Positions 1 to 5,862 of a stretch of 8,073 nucleotides of DNA are shown piece after piece. The notes below the pieces were generated by a model that saw nothing but the letters and a program-made list of their open reading frames with translations, searched no databases and had not been told where the DNA came from. How positions within the stretch are numbered: position 1 is the first letter of the stretch; each line of letters starts with the position of its first letter. The position numbers and the translations under genes were made by a program. Source of the stretch: an uncultured Acidobacteriota bacterium (GTDB lineage Bacteria > Acidobacteriota > Terriglobia > UBA7540). Where the stretch lies: the NCBI GenBank assembly GCA_937900045.1, contig CALCEB010000218.1, positions 1 to 8,073 on the forward strand, written 5' to 3'.

Positions 1-1
1 C

Positions 2-67
2 ACCGGATACGTGTCCCTTGACAGAGCCGACGCCGTTATAGACGCCGCTACAGCACTCCAACTGTAG
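2..67 (+). CDS. Possible C-terminal tail of an upstream gene (partial)
   Basis: One forward frame is open from the left edge of the window and ends at TAG (65-67). It reads as 21 residues, ending in DAATALQL. The composition is that of a normal helical protein tail, and the next gene's promoter begins 15 bp after the stop, as expected at a gene boundary. Twenty-one codons are too few to name a family or to exclude chance. The alternative is that these bases are simply upstream non-coding DNA. Confidence 0.35.
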   Translation, partial: TGYVSLDRADAVIDAATALQL

Positions 68-81
68 CACTGCTCCTCGAT

Positions 82-110
82 TTGACGCATGGCAAGTGGG
101 CTGATAGCAT
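82..110 (+). promoter_or_regulatory. Sigma70-like promoter for the TPR gene
   Basis: A -35 element TTGACG (82-87, five of six consensus bases) and a -10 element TAGCAT (105-110, four of six) are separated by exactly 17 bp. Transcription would start near 117, leaving a leader of about 26 nt before the GTG start at 143. The only other TTGACA nearby (18-23) has no -10 element at usable spacing. Confidence 0.5.
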
Positions 111-128
111 ATTGATGGGGTTAATCTC

Positions 129-134
129 AAGGAG
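129..134 (+). promoter_or_regulatory. Ribosome binding site fixing the GTG start at 143
   Basis: AAGGAG ends 8 nt before GTG at 143. This is good spacing and supports the GTG as the true start of the TPR gene. Confidence 0.7.
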
Positions 135-142
135 CAAAATCT

Positions 143-862
143 GTGGCAGGACTGACGCGAAAAGAGTTGAAGCAGGATGAGTTTACATCCACCTACGAGG
201 CCATTCAAGACTACGCGCGCGAACACTACCGCGAATTGATTGCGGCAGTGGTAGCTGCGCTCGTCATCATTGGGGCGGTGGCGGGCTGGAGAGTTTACAG
301 CCGGAACCAGGAAGCGGCGGCAAACACACTGTTGGGCAACGCTCTCACCACCTTCCACGCATACGTCGGAGCGGCAGCCCCCGACGCCCTGGCGCCAGGC
401 CAGGCAAGCTTTCCTACCGCCAACGCCAAGTACAAAAAGGCCATTGAACAATTTAACCAGGTCGTGCAGAAATACCCGCGCCAGCGCGCCGCGGAGATTG
501 CGCGATATCACATCGGAATTTGCCAGTCCGAGCTGGGCGATAGCGCCTCCGCCATCAAGACTCTTCAGGCCGCGACCGGCGCTTCCGACCGCCAAATCCG
601 GGCGCTGGCCCGGTTCGCTCTGGCGGGAGTATTGGCAAAGTCTGGAAAGCTGAACGAGGCTGTGAAGATTTATCAGGACCTGGCGGCACACCCTGCTTCC
701 AGCGTGCCTAAGGCAACCGCCATGTTGGCGCTGGCCGATGCTTACCGGCCCATCCAGCCGGCCGAGGCTCGCCAGATTTACGAGCGGATGCAGAAGGAAT
801 TCGCCAGTGACTCGTACCTGGCGGACATCCTGAAGCAACAGATGTCCGGTTTGCCGCAATAG
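143..862 (+). CDS. Membrane-anchored periplasmic TPR protein, YfgM-like
   Basis: The 239-residue product has a short charged cytoplasmic N-terminus (residues 1-31), a single hydrophobic helix (about 32-49, ELIAAVV to AVAGW) followed by R50, and then a soluble helical domain of about 190 residues. No signal peptidase site is evident, so it is probably a single-pass inner-membrane protein with its bulk in the periplasm. The region 95-235 contains degenerate tetratricopeptide repeats. Recognisable pieces are AKYKKAIEQFNQVVQKYP (95-112), ARYHIGICQSELGDSASAI (120-138), and the pair starting ARFALAGVLAKSGKLNEAV (156-174). This layout and length match the YfgM/TPR_21 family, which in E. coli works with the secretion translocon and periplasmic chaperones; the same job here is inference. 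The GTG start is supported by AAGGAG at 129-134. A generic TPR scaffold is the alternative. Confidence 0.82.
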   Translation: MAGLTRKELKQDEFTSTYEAIQDYAREHYRELIAAVVAALVIIGAVAGWRVYSRNQEAAANTLLGNALTTFHAYVGAAAPDALAPGQASFPTANAKYKKAIEQFNQVVQKYPRQRAAEIARYHIGICQSELGDSASAIKTLQAATGASDRQIRALARFALAGVLAKSGKLNEAVKIYQDLAAHPASSVPKATAMLALADAYRPIQPAEARQIYERMQKEFASDSYLADILKQQMSGLPQ

Positions 863-1011
863 TGTGGTGAAATCTCCCTCTTGAAAACGGCGCCAGGGCC
901 AGTCCAAAGGCATTTCCCGGGATGATCCACGCGCACTATGGTGCGACCCTGCCCTGTGAGCAAGATTGCGCTTTACCCGGATCAATTGTGATTGTGCCCT
1001 GAACGGCTCCT

Positions 1012-2703
1012 ATGCCTCCCATTGAGCGCGAAACTCTTGAAACCAATGTGCTGATTGTGGGCGCGGGTCCGGCAGGACTCAGTTGCGCGCTGCGATTAGC
1101 CCAGCTTTTCAAGGCGCACAACAAGCAGGCGGAATCGGGGCGCTCGTCTGTGCCCCATTTCAGCGCGGAGAACATCTACGTTTTGGAAAAGGCGGCGGAG
1201 ATCGGCGCTCACAGCCTTTCCGGGGCCGTGCTCGATCCGCGCGCCTTGCGCGAACTGGTCCCGGATTTCGAGCAGCAGGGCGCGCCGCTGGAGTCTTCGG
1301 TCACGAACGACACCGTCTATTACTTCACCTCTGGCCGCCAATTCAAGTTCCCCATCAATCCTCCGTTCTTTCACAATCACGGCAATTACATCATCTCCCT
1401 CAACCGCTTCACCAAGTGGCTGGGCGGGCTGGTGGAGCGGGAAGGCGTAAGCCTGTTTCCGGGTTTCGCGGGCATGGAAGTGCTTTACGAGGGCGAGCGC
1501 GTGACGGGTGTGCGCACGGATGACAAGGGAATTGACAAGAACGGCAAACCCAAACCCAACTTCCAACCGGGTTACGATCTGCGCGCCAAGGTGACCATTT
1601 TCACAGAGGGCCCGCGCGGCTCGCTGACCAAACAACTGGTGAGCCGGATGGGATTGGCTCGCGACCGCAATCCGCAGACCTATGCCATCGGTGTGAAGGA
1701 GTTGTGGGATATTCCAGCCGGGCGCGTGCGGGCTGGACAGGTGATCCACACCGCCGGATGGCCGCTGAACTCGCGCCAATTCGGCGGCGGATTCATTTAC
1801 GCCGTATCCGGCACGCGGCTATCTTTGGGACTGGTGGCAGGGCTGAACGACGAAGACCCGAGTTTTGATGGTCACAATGCTTTTCAGCGATGGAAGACGC
1901 ATCCCTGGATGAAGCGGCTGCTCAAAGGCGGTCAGATGGTGCGATACGGCGCGAAGACCATTCCCGAAGGCGGCTATTTCTCGATTCCGCGCACCGCAAC
2001 CGACGGCGCCCTGATCGCCGGAGACTCCGCTGGGTTCGTGAATTCGCAGCGGCTGAAGGGCATCCATCTGGCGATGAAGACCGGCATGATGGCGGCGGAA
2101 GCCGCGTTTGCGGCGCTTGTAAAAAATGACTTTTCCGCTGCGACGATGAATCATTTTGAAGACTTGTGGCAGGCGAGCTGGGTGCAGGAAGAGTTATGGA
2201 AGGTGCGCAACTATCACCAAGCCTTCGATCGCGGATTTTATGCTGGCATGGTGGACGCGGGTCTTCAATTCATTTCCGGCGGGCGCGGGTTACGGGCGCG
2301 CTATCCTTCCCGGCCGGATCACGAACACATGAAGAAGCTTGCGGAAGTAGACGGGCGGCCCGCCGGGCGAGTGAAGCCGGACGGCAAACTCACCTTTGAT
2401 AAGCTCGCCGACGTCTACCACTCCGCCACACATCACGAGGAGGATCAACCTTCTCATCTGCACATTGCGGACACCAACATCTGCAACAACCAATGCGTTA
2501 TTGAATACGGCAATCCCTGCCAGTATTTTTGCCCCGCTGCTGTTTATGAAATGGAAGAAGCTCCTGGCGGCGCCAGCAGGCGCCTGAAGGTGAATGCCTC
2601 GAATTGCGTCCACTGCAAAACCTGCGACATTGCCGACCCTTACCAGATCATCACCTGGGTTTGCCCTGAAGGGGGCGGCGGCCCGCGTTACGACGGGATG
2701 TAG
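1012..2703 (+). CDS. Electron transfer flavoprotein-ubiquinone oxidoreductase (ETF-QO)
   Basis: ETF-QO is a monotopic membrane flavoprotein. It takes electrons from reduced electron transfer flavoprotein (fed by acyl-CoA and other dehydrogenases) and reduces ubiquinone or menaquinone. The 563-residue product is full length for the bacterial family. The N-terminus has the FAD-binding Rossmann motif GAGPAGL (17-23), followed by EKAAEIGAHSLSGAVLDPRAL, the family's usual second FAD contact. The C-terminal ferredoxin-like domain supplies the 4Fe-4S ligands C507 (FCPAAVYE) and C532, C535, C538 (CVHCKTCDI). The protein ends in the signature PEGGGGPRYDGM. The iron-sulfur domain separates it from FixC-type paralogues, which lack it. 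An in-frame TGA at 1000-1002 leaves ATG 1012 as the only reasonable start, although no Shine-Dalgarno sequence precedes it. No ETF subunit or acyl-CoA dehydrogenase gene is in this window. I see no clear promoter in the 149-bp gap upstream, only a small ATTGTG direct repeat (985-996). Confidence 0.96.
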   Translation: MPPIERETLETNVLIVGAGPAGLSCALRLAQLFKAHNKQAESGRSSVPHFSAENIYVLEKAAEIGAHSLSGAVLDPRALRELVPDFEQQGAPLESSVTNDTVYYFTSGRQFKFPINPPFFHNHGNYIISLNRFTKWLGGLVEREGVSLFPGFAGMEVLYEGERVTGVRTDDKGIDKNGKPKPNFQPGYDLRAKVTIFTEGPRGSLTKQLVSRMGLARDRNPQTYAIGVKELWDIPAGRVRAGQVIHTAGWPLNSRQFGGGFIYAVSGTRLSLGLVAGLNDEDPSFDGHNAFQRWKTHPWMKRLLKGGQMVRYGAKTIPEGGYFSIPRTATDGALIAGDSAGFVNSQRLKGIHLAMKTGMMAAEAAFAALVKNDFSAATMNHFEDLWQASWVQEELWKVRNYHQAFDRGFYAGMVDAGLQFISGGRGLRARYPSRPDHEHMKKLAEVDGRPAGRVKPDGKLTFDKLADVYHSATHHEEDQPSHLHIADTNICNNQCVIEYGNPCQYFCPAAVYEMEEAPGGASRRLKVNASNCVHCKTCDIADPYQIITWVCPEGGGGPRYDGM

Positions 2704-2708
2704 AGCCG

Positions 2709-2758
2709 TTCCAACCGTCGGGTCCTCGCCGGTTGGAAACTGCAGGCGAGTAGCCTGC
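2709..2758 (+). terminator. Tandem hairpins after ETF-QO, probable 3' end structure
   Basis: Six bases after the ETF-QO stop there is a perfect 9-bp stem, TTCCAACCG (2709-2717) with CGGTTGGAA (2730-2738) and a 12-nt loop. It is followed by GCAGGC-GAGTA-GCCTGC (2742-2758). Neither has a T-tract directly behind it, so this is not a classical intrinsic terminator. It could stabilise the 3' end or assist factor-dependent termination. Its position between two separately promoted genes supports a transcript boundary. Confidence 0.45.
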
Positions 2759-2805
2759 CCAGCGGACGCCGGGCAAGAATTTTGCTCCTGCGCCTCACTT
2801 TCTTC

Positions 2806-2833
2806 TTGCATGACCCTGGAAAACTTGTATATT
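2806..2833 (+). promoter_or_regulatory. Candidate promoter for the APC transporter
   Basis: TTGCAT (2806-2811, three of six -35 consensus bases) lies 16 bp ahead of TATATT (2828-2833, five of six -10 bases), in an otherwise GC-rich intergenic region. It would give a leader of about 60 nt before the TTG start at 2900. The -10 element is good and the -35 element is weak. Confidence 0.45.
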
Positions 2834-2899
2834 GCAAATACCAGCCCACATTTTGCGGCCTGAGGGCGGCCACTACCCAGGAGGACGAAGAGAAGAGAA

Positions 2900-4309
2900 T
2901 TGAGCACGCTTTCACTGCCTGCCCAGCTTCAGCCGCAAGCCCTCCCCAAAGCGAAGACCAGCATCGCCAAGCTCACCCTTTGGCCTCTCGTTGCCGCCAC
3001 ATTCTTCATGGTGTCCGGTGGAACCTACGGAACAGAGGATATCGTTCATGGGGCGGGCTACGGTCTGGCGATTCTGATCCTGGTGCTGACGCCCGTCCTT
3101 TGGAGCCTGCCAACGGCGTTTATGATCGGCGAGCTGGCGAGCGCCTTGCCCGCCGAGGGCGGCTACTACGCCTGGGTGCGGCGCGGGTTGGGCAATTTTT
3201 GGGGATTCCAGGAAGCATGGCTGTCGCTGGTGGCCAGTATCTTCGACATGGCGATCTACCCCACGCTGTTCGTGGCCTATCTCACTCGCTTGGCGCCGTG
3301 GTTCGCGGTGGGCCATCGTGGAGTGATGGCGGCGCTGTTCGTGGTGGTAGCGTGCGCTGCTTTGAATCTTGCCGGAATCCGGCTGGTGGGCATCACTTCC
3401 CTCTGGCTCTTCTTTCTATTGTCCGCCCCGTTTGCCCTGATCGTATTGCTGGCCCCATTCGAGGCGGGAAGGCTGGTCCATGCGCACACGGCTCCCGTGA
3501 CTTCGACCGTAGGACTACTCGGCGGCACGCTGATCGCCATTTGGAACTACATGGGTTGGGATAACGCCTCCACCATCGCCCAGGAGGTCGAGCGGCCGCA
3601 ACGGACCTATCCGCGAGCCATGATTGCCGCTGTCGTCCTGGTTTCGCTCACCTACATTCTTCCCGTCATTGCGGTGTATATCACGGGCGTGCCTTCCTCC
3701 GCCTTTGAGACCGGTTCCTGGGCCGATCTGGCGGGCCTGATGGCCGGCAACTGGCTGCGCGTCGCTCTTGTTTTGGGCGGGATGATGAGCGGCTTTGGCA
3801 TGTTCAACGCCTTGGTGATGAGCTATTCGCGCCTGCCGCTGGCCATGGCCCAGGACGGCATGTTGCCGCGCATTTTCGCCAAGGTACATCCCAAGACTCG
3901 CGTGCCGTGGGTGGCGATCCTGGTCTGCGCCACGGGCTGGGCGCTGTGCCTGGGGCTTGGATTTGAACGCCTCGTGACGCTGGATATTATGCTCTATGGC
4001 GCCAGCCTGTCGCTCGAATTCATCACCTTGGCCGTGTTGCGCATCCGCGAGCCGAACCTTCCCCGCGAATTTCGCGTGCCCGGCGGACTTGCCGGAGCCA
4101 TCCTGGTGGGCGTGTTTCCCGTGCTCCTGCTGACTCTCTCCATCGTTCACAGTGAGGCGGAACAAGTGCTTGGAATGGACGGCCTGACTTTTGGCGCGCT
4201 GATCATCATGGCGGGATTCGCCGTGTACTCGGCAAGGGCGCTGTTGCGCCGTGTCCGGACGCCAAGCGTGGCCACCGAGGGTTCCAAGCAGGCATGTGCG
4301 CCGCAATAA
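2900..4309 (+). CDS. APC-superfamily amino acid/polyamine transporter (LAT/PUT-like)
   Basis: The 469-residue integral membrane protein has about twelve hydrophobic segments, the usual APC layout. TM1 (about 25-46) carries SGGTYGTEDIV (39-49), the unwound substrate-binding loop. The blocks GGYYAWVRRGLGNFWGFQEAW (split here as GGYYAWV at 87 and FWGFQEAW at 100-107), D116 with AIYP (118-121), and WNYMGWDN (215-222) followed by EVERPQRTYPRA match the LAT-type branch. That branch includes the polyamine uptake transporters of plants and protozoa. Transport of a cationic amine or amino acid by proton symport is therefore plausible, but the substrate is inference. The start is TTG 2900: an in-frame TGA at 2861-2863 closes the frame upstream, no ATG or GTG lies between, and starting at M37 would destroy TM1. 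The AGGAGG at 2879-2884 lies 15 nt away, unusually far. The gene stands alone. Confidence 0.9.
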   Translation: MSTLSLPAQLQPQALPKAKTSIAKLTLWPLVAATFFMVSGGTYGTEDIVHGAGYGLAILILVLTPVLWSLPTAFMIGELASALPAEGGYYAWVRRGLGNFWGFQEAWLSLVASIFDMAIYPTLFVAYLTRLAPWFAVGHRGVMAALFVVVACAALNLAGIRLVGITSLWLFFLLSAPFALIVLLAPFEAGRLVHAHTAPVTSTVGLLGGTLIAIWNYMGWDNASTIAQEVERPQRTYPRAMIAAVVLVSLTYILPVIAVYITGVPSSAFETGSWADLAGLMAGNWLRVALVLGGMMSGFGMFNALVMSYSRLPLAMAQDGMLPRIFAKVHPKTRVPWVAILVCATGWALCLGLGFERLVTLDIMLYGASLSLEFITLAVLRIREPNLPREFRVPGGLAGAILVGVFPVLLLTLSIVHSEAEQVLGMDGLTFGALIIMAGFAVYSARALLRRVRTPSVATEGSKQACAPQ

Positions 4310-4955
4310 GCTCCAGCCAAGCTTGGATTGAACCCGCCTGCCCCGCTGATCTCCCCAACAGGCATATATATCTTTTATTATCAATAGCTTAAATTGAGTT
4401 CGCCTGTCCTAGAAAGATAAAGCTAAATTTATGAATAACTTACAAGGGTTCAGTGGACTTGATCGTGTGCTCCGAAACACCGATCCTTTGTTTTCATATA
4501 CATTCTAGCTTCGTTCCCTTAGTTTTGGGTCCCTCCACGCCGCCCGGGACCTGCCGGAGGTCGTCGCCGGTTAAAAGCCCGCTATTCCAGACCGTGCCAT
4601 TCTAACCAAAGGCTCGGGGTAGTTAGTGGAAAAAGAGCTTTGTATCGAGTGTATACGCCGTATCAAGGTCGGACGGTCTGTAACCGTGGTCAATCACCTT
4701 TTTGATTGAACTTGGGCTTATCCCGCCGCGAAAGGCCGGCGGGTAGAAAGAAGGCTGGTAGCGAAGGGCTCGATCCTCAAGCCCTGTGGCCTTTTCATTG
4801 CCTTGATTGCTTTGACAAAGCCCGACGAAGTGCGGCGCCCGGCGTGCCAAAGCCGCAGAGCCTACACTGAGCCAGGCGAAGTGGCCAGAGGCGTGCCCTG
4901 CCATACCGGCTTGCGCCATTAAAAGCATTTTTCAGTGCTAATATGGGTTTGTCCG
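4310..4955. other. 646-bp region without a convincing gene; composition break
   Basis: After the permease stop the sequence becomes AT-rich at about 4364-4510, then returns to GC-rich DNA. A weak 5-bp stem, GCCTG (4336-4340) with CAGGC (4359-4363), followed by the AT-rich run could end permease transcription. A 25-codon ORF at 4431-4508 has no ribosome binding site and is not called. Two short hairpins lie at 4690-4709 (TCAATCA/TGATTGA) and 4722-4743 (CCCGCCG/CGGCGGG). A 101-codon frame on the - strand (4623-4928) has no recognisable domain and no good start signal. I find no tRNA, CRISPR or transposase. TGC-TAATAT (4936-4944) could be a weak extended -10 element for the small genes that follow. 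Confidence 0.6.
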
Positions 4956-5150
4956 ATGGGTCGAAACAAACAGATCAGGAAGCGTATCGAGGGGCTGCGC
5001 CAAGTGATCGACGAACATGAGAACAAAATCGAGAGAGCTCGCTCGAAACCTTACCCCAACGAAGAGCGAATCGCACTCTGGCAACACGAAATCGCCGGGT
5101 GAAAAGAACAGATTGCGCGCCTCATCCGGCGATTGGACAGAAAGTGGTAA
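4956..5150 (+). pseudogene. Small charged coiled-coil protein gene interrupted by in-frame TGA
   Basis: From ATG 4956 the frame runs 48 codons, beginning MGRNKQIRKRIEGLRQVI and continuing through HENKIERARSKP to QHEIAG. It then meets TGA (5100-5102) and continues without a break for 15 more sense codons (KEQIARLIRRLDRKW) to TAA (5148-5150). The part after the TGA keeps the same charged heptad-like pattern (I-A-R-L-I-R-R-L) and the same frame. The simplest reading is therefore one 64-residue helical protein with a recent nonsense change, for example TGG to TGA at residue 49. The product resembles small hypothetical proteins of bacteria with a GRNK N-terminus and a basic helical tail ending in W; I know no function for them. 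The next gene starts 6 bp after the TAA, as in an operon. Alternatives are a functional 48-residue protein, TGA readthrough, or a sequencing error. Confidence 0.55.
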
Positions 5151-5156
5151 GAGATT

Positions 5157-5405
5157 ATGAAAACCAGACTCGCTAAAGAAGCGCCGCCGCTCGACACGAT
5201 CGAATGGCTTGTGAAGGAGGCCGTCGAATGTTCTAAGCCGCTTGGGAAGCTTCGGCAAAAGCTGCTGAGCCTGGAGCGAGGCTGCGAGACCTATCTGGAA
5301 GCCCTGGCAGAGATAGCCGTGGCCTCGGAAGTCTTGAAAGCGAAACTGAACAGCCTCATTTCGGCCATCGACGCTGCCGAAGATGATCTACCCAATGAGG
5401 ATTGA
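5157..5405 (+). CDS. Small acidic helical protein, function unknown
   Basis: This 82-residue protein (MKTRLAKEAP to DLPNED) is predicted to be mostly alpha-helical. It has leucine-rich amphipathic stretches at about 14-42 and 45-72 and an acidic tail (AAEDDLPNED). There is no signal peptide, membrane segment or cysteine-pair motif; the two cysteines are at about 25 and 43. I do not recognise the family. It starts 6 bp after the end of the interrupted small gene at 4956-5150, so the two are probably co-transcribed and may act as partners. The upstream Shine-Dalgarno is weak (TAAGAGA just before ATG 5157). Its 3' end overlaps the converging gene on the other strand by 18 bp. It may be a real small gene in an accessory region, or a decaying remnant. 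Confidence 0.5.
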   Translation: MKTRLAKEAPPLDTIEWLVKEAVECSKPLGKLRQKLLSLERGCETYLEALAEIAVASEVLKAKLNSLISAIDAAEDDLPNED

Positions 5406-5723
5406 GCAGCCATGTTCGCAGACATCAGAAAGCGATGTCTGCGCCAGCCTGCCCATGGATTTACCGTGCTGATAGGTCCGCTGGTATCTTTCGTGAATCG
5501 CTTTCCATCCTTGAACGATGCCGTTTGCCCCCACATATTCCGTCTGGTCAGATTGCCGATAGCCTTTCACGAAAGCGGTCAGATCACCCTTGTTCCAGGC
5601 TTGGACTTGACCATCAAGTAGTGCGGTGATTTGCGCTCTAGCGGAGCTTCGCACCGGTGGTGTGGCAGGCAATAAGCTAACTGAAAGGAACAGAGACACC
5701 AAGGCGAATGCTCCTCCCTTCAT
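5388..5723 (-). pseudogene. Secreted NTF2-like/DUF4440 protein, C-terminally truncated
   Basis: The start is ATG 5723 (read on the - strand), set by a strong AGGAGG six bases upstream. The longer open frame to 5888 lacks such a signal. The 111-residue product has a signal peptide (MKGGAFALVSLFLSVSLLPA, cleavage probably near residue 28-30). It is followed by AQITALLDGQVQAWNKGDLTAF (30-51), GYRQSDQTEYVG (54-65) and GWKAIHERYQRTY (72-84), the typical first half of the SnoaL-like/DUF4440 fold used in small-molecule binding or isomerase-like proteins. The family normally has about 45-50 more residues forming the last beta strands. Here similarity stops near residue 101, and a short unrelated tail (CEHGCSILIG) leads to the stop. 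No continuation is visible in other frames below 5388. The fold is therefore probably incomplete and the gene non-functional, with the break at the 5417-5443 inverted repeat. Confidence 0.65.
5417..5443. repeat. Perfect 10-bp inverted repeat at the gene breakpoint
   Basis: CGCAGACATC (5417-5426) and GATGTCTGCG (5434-5443) are perfectly complementary with a 7-nt loop (AGAAAGC). No T-tract follows in either direction, so it is a poor intrinsic terminator. It lies inside the 3' end of the truncated DUF4440 frame and 12 bp past the stop of the converging small gene. Its outer arms CGCAGA/TCTGCG are the same as those of the hairpin at 7888-7917. Confidence 0.7.
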
Positions 5724-5729
5724 CGTTGT

Positions 5730-5735
5730 CCTCCT
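5730..5735 (-). promoter_or_regulatory. Strong ribosome binding site setting the DUF4440 start
   Basis: On the - strand AGGAGG lies six bases (ACAACG) before ATG 5723. This is the best Shine-Dalgarno sequence in the right half of the window. It shows that translation starts at 5723 and not at the more upstream ATG of the same frame (5888). Confidence 0.75.
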
Positions 5736-5862
5736 AAGGAGATTGTTCCATGCTCTTTTGGCATTATCATCGTGCAGGAAAAAAGGGGCGACAAATATTG
5801 TAATCTCTCGTCCCGGCGCAATGACGAGATCGCAAACCTGCTCAGTGCGGAACGCCAAGCAG

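Noticed and set aside
1096..1779. 227-codon open frame on the - strand
   Set aside because: It lies entirely opposite the ETF-QO gene, whose motifs are unmistakable, and shows no domain of its own.
3515..4384. 289-codon open frame on the - strand
   Set aside because: It is antisense to the transporter and rich in His, Gln and Arg, as expected of a mirror frame in GC-rich DNA.
4431..4508. 25-codon ORF starting MNNLQGFSG in the AT-rich tract
   Set aside because: It has no ribosome binding site, is very short and has no recognisable motif; chance is the likelier cause.
4690..4743. Two neighbouring 7-bp hairpins as a possible non-coding RNA
   Set aside because: Stems of seven bases are expected by chance several times in 8 kb, and no promoter or terminator frames them.
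4623..4928. 101-codon frame on the - strand
   Set aside because: The start context is poor, there is no domain, and the sequence overlaps short hairpins. I could not support it as a gene.
5763..5794. TTGTCG and GATAAT on the - strand as a promoter for the DUF4440 gene
   Set aside because: The 20-bp spacing is too wide for a normal sigma70 promoter and the -35 element is weak.
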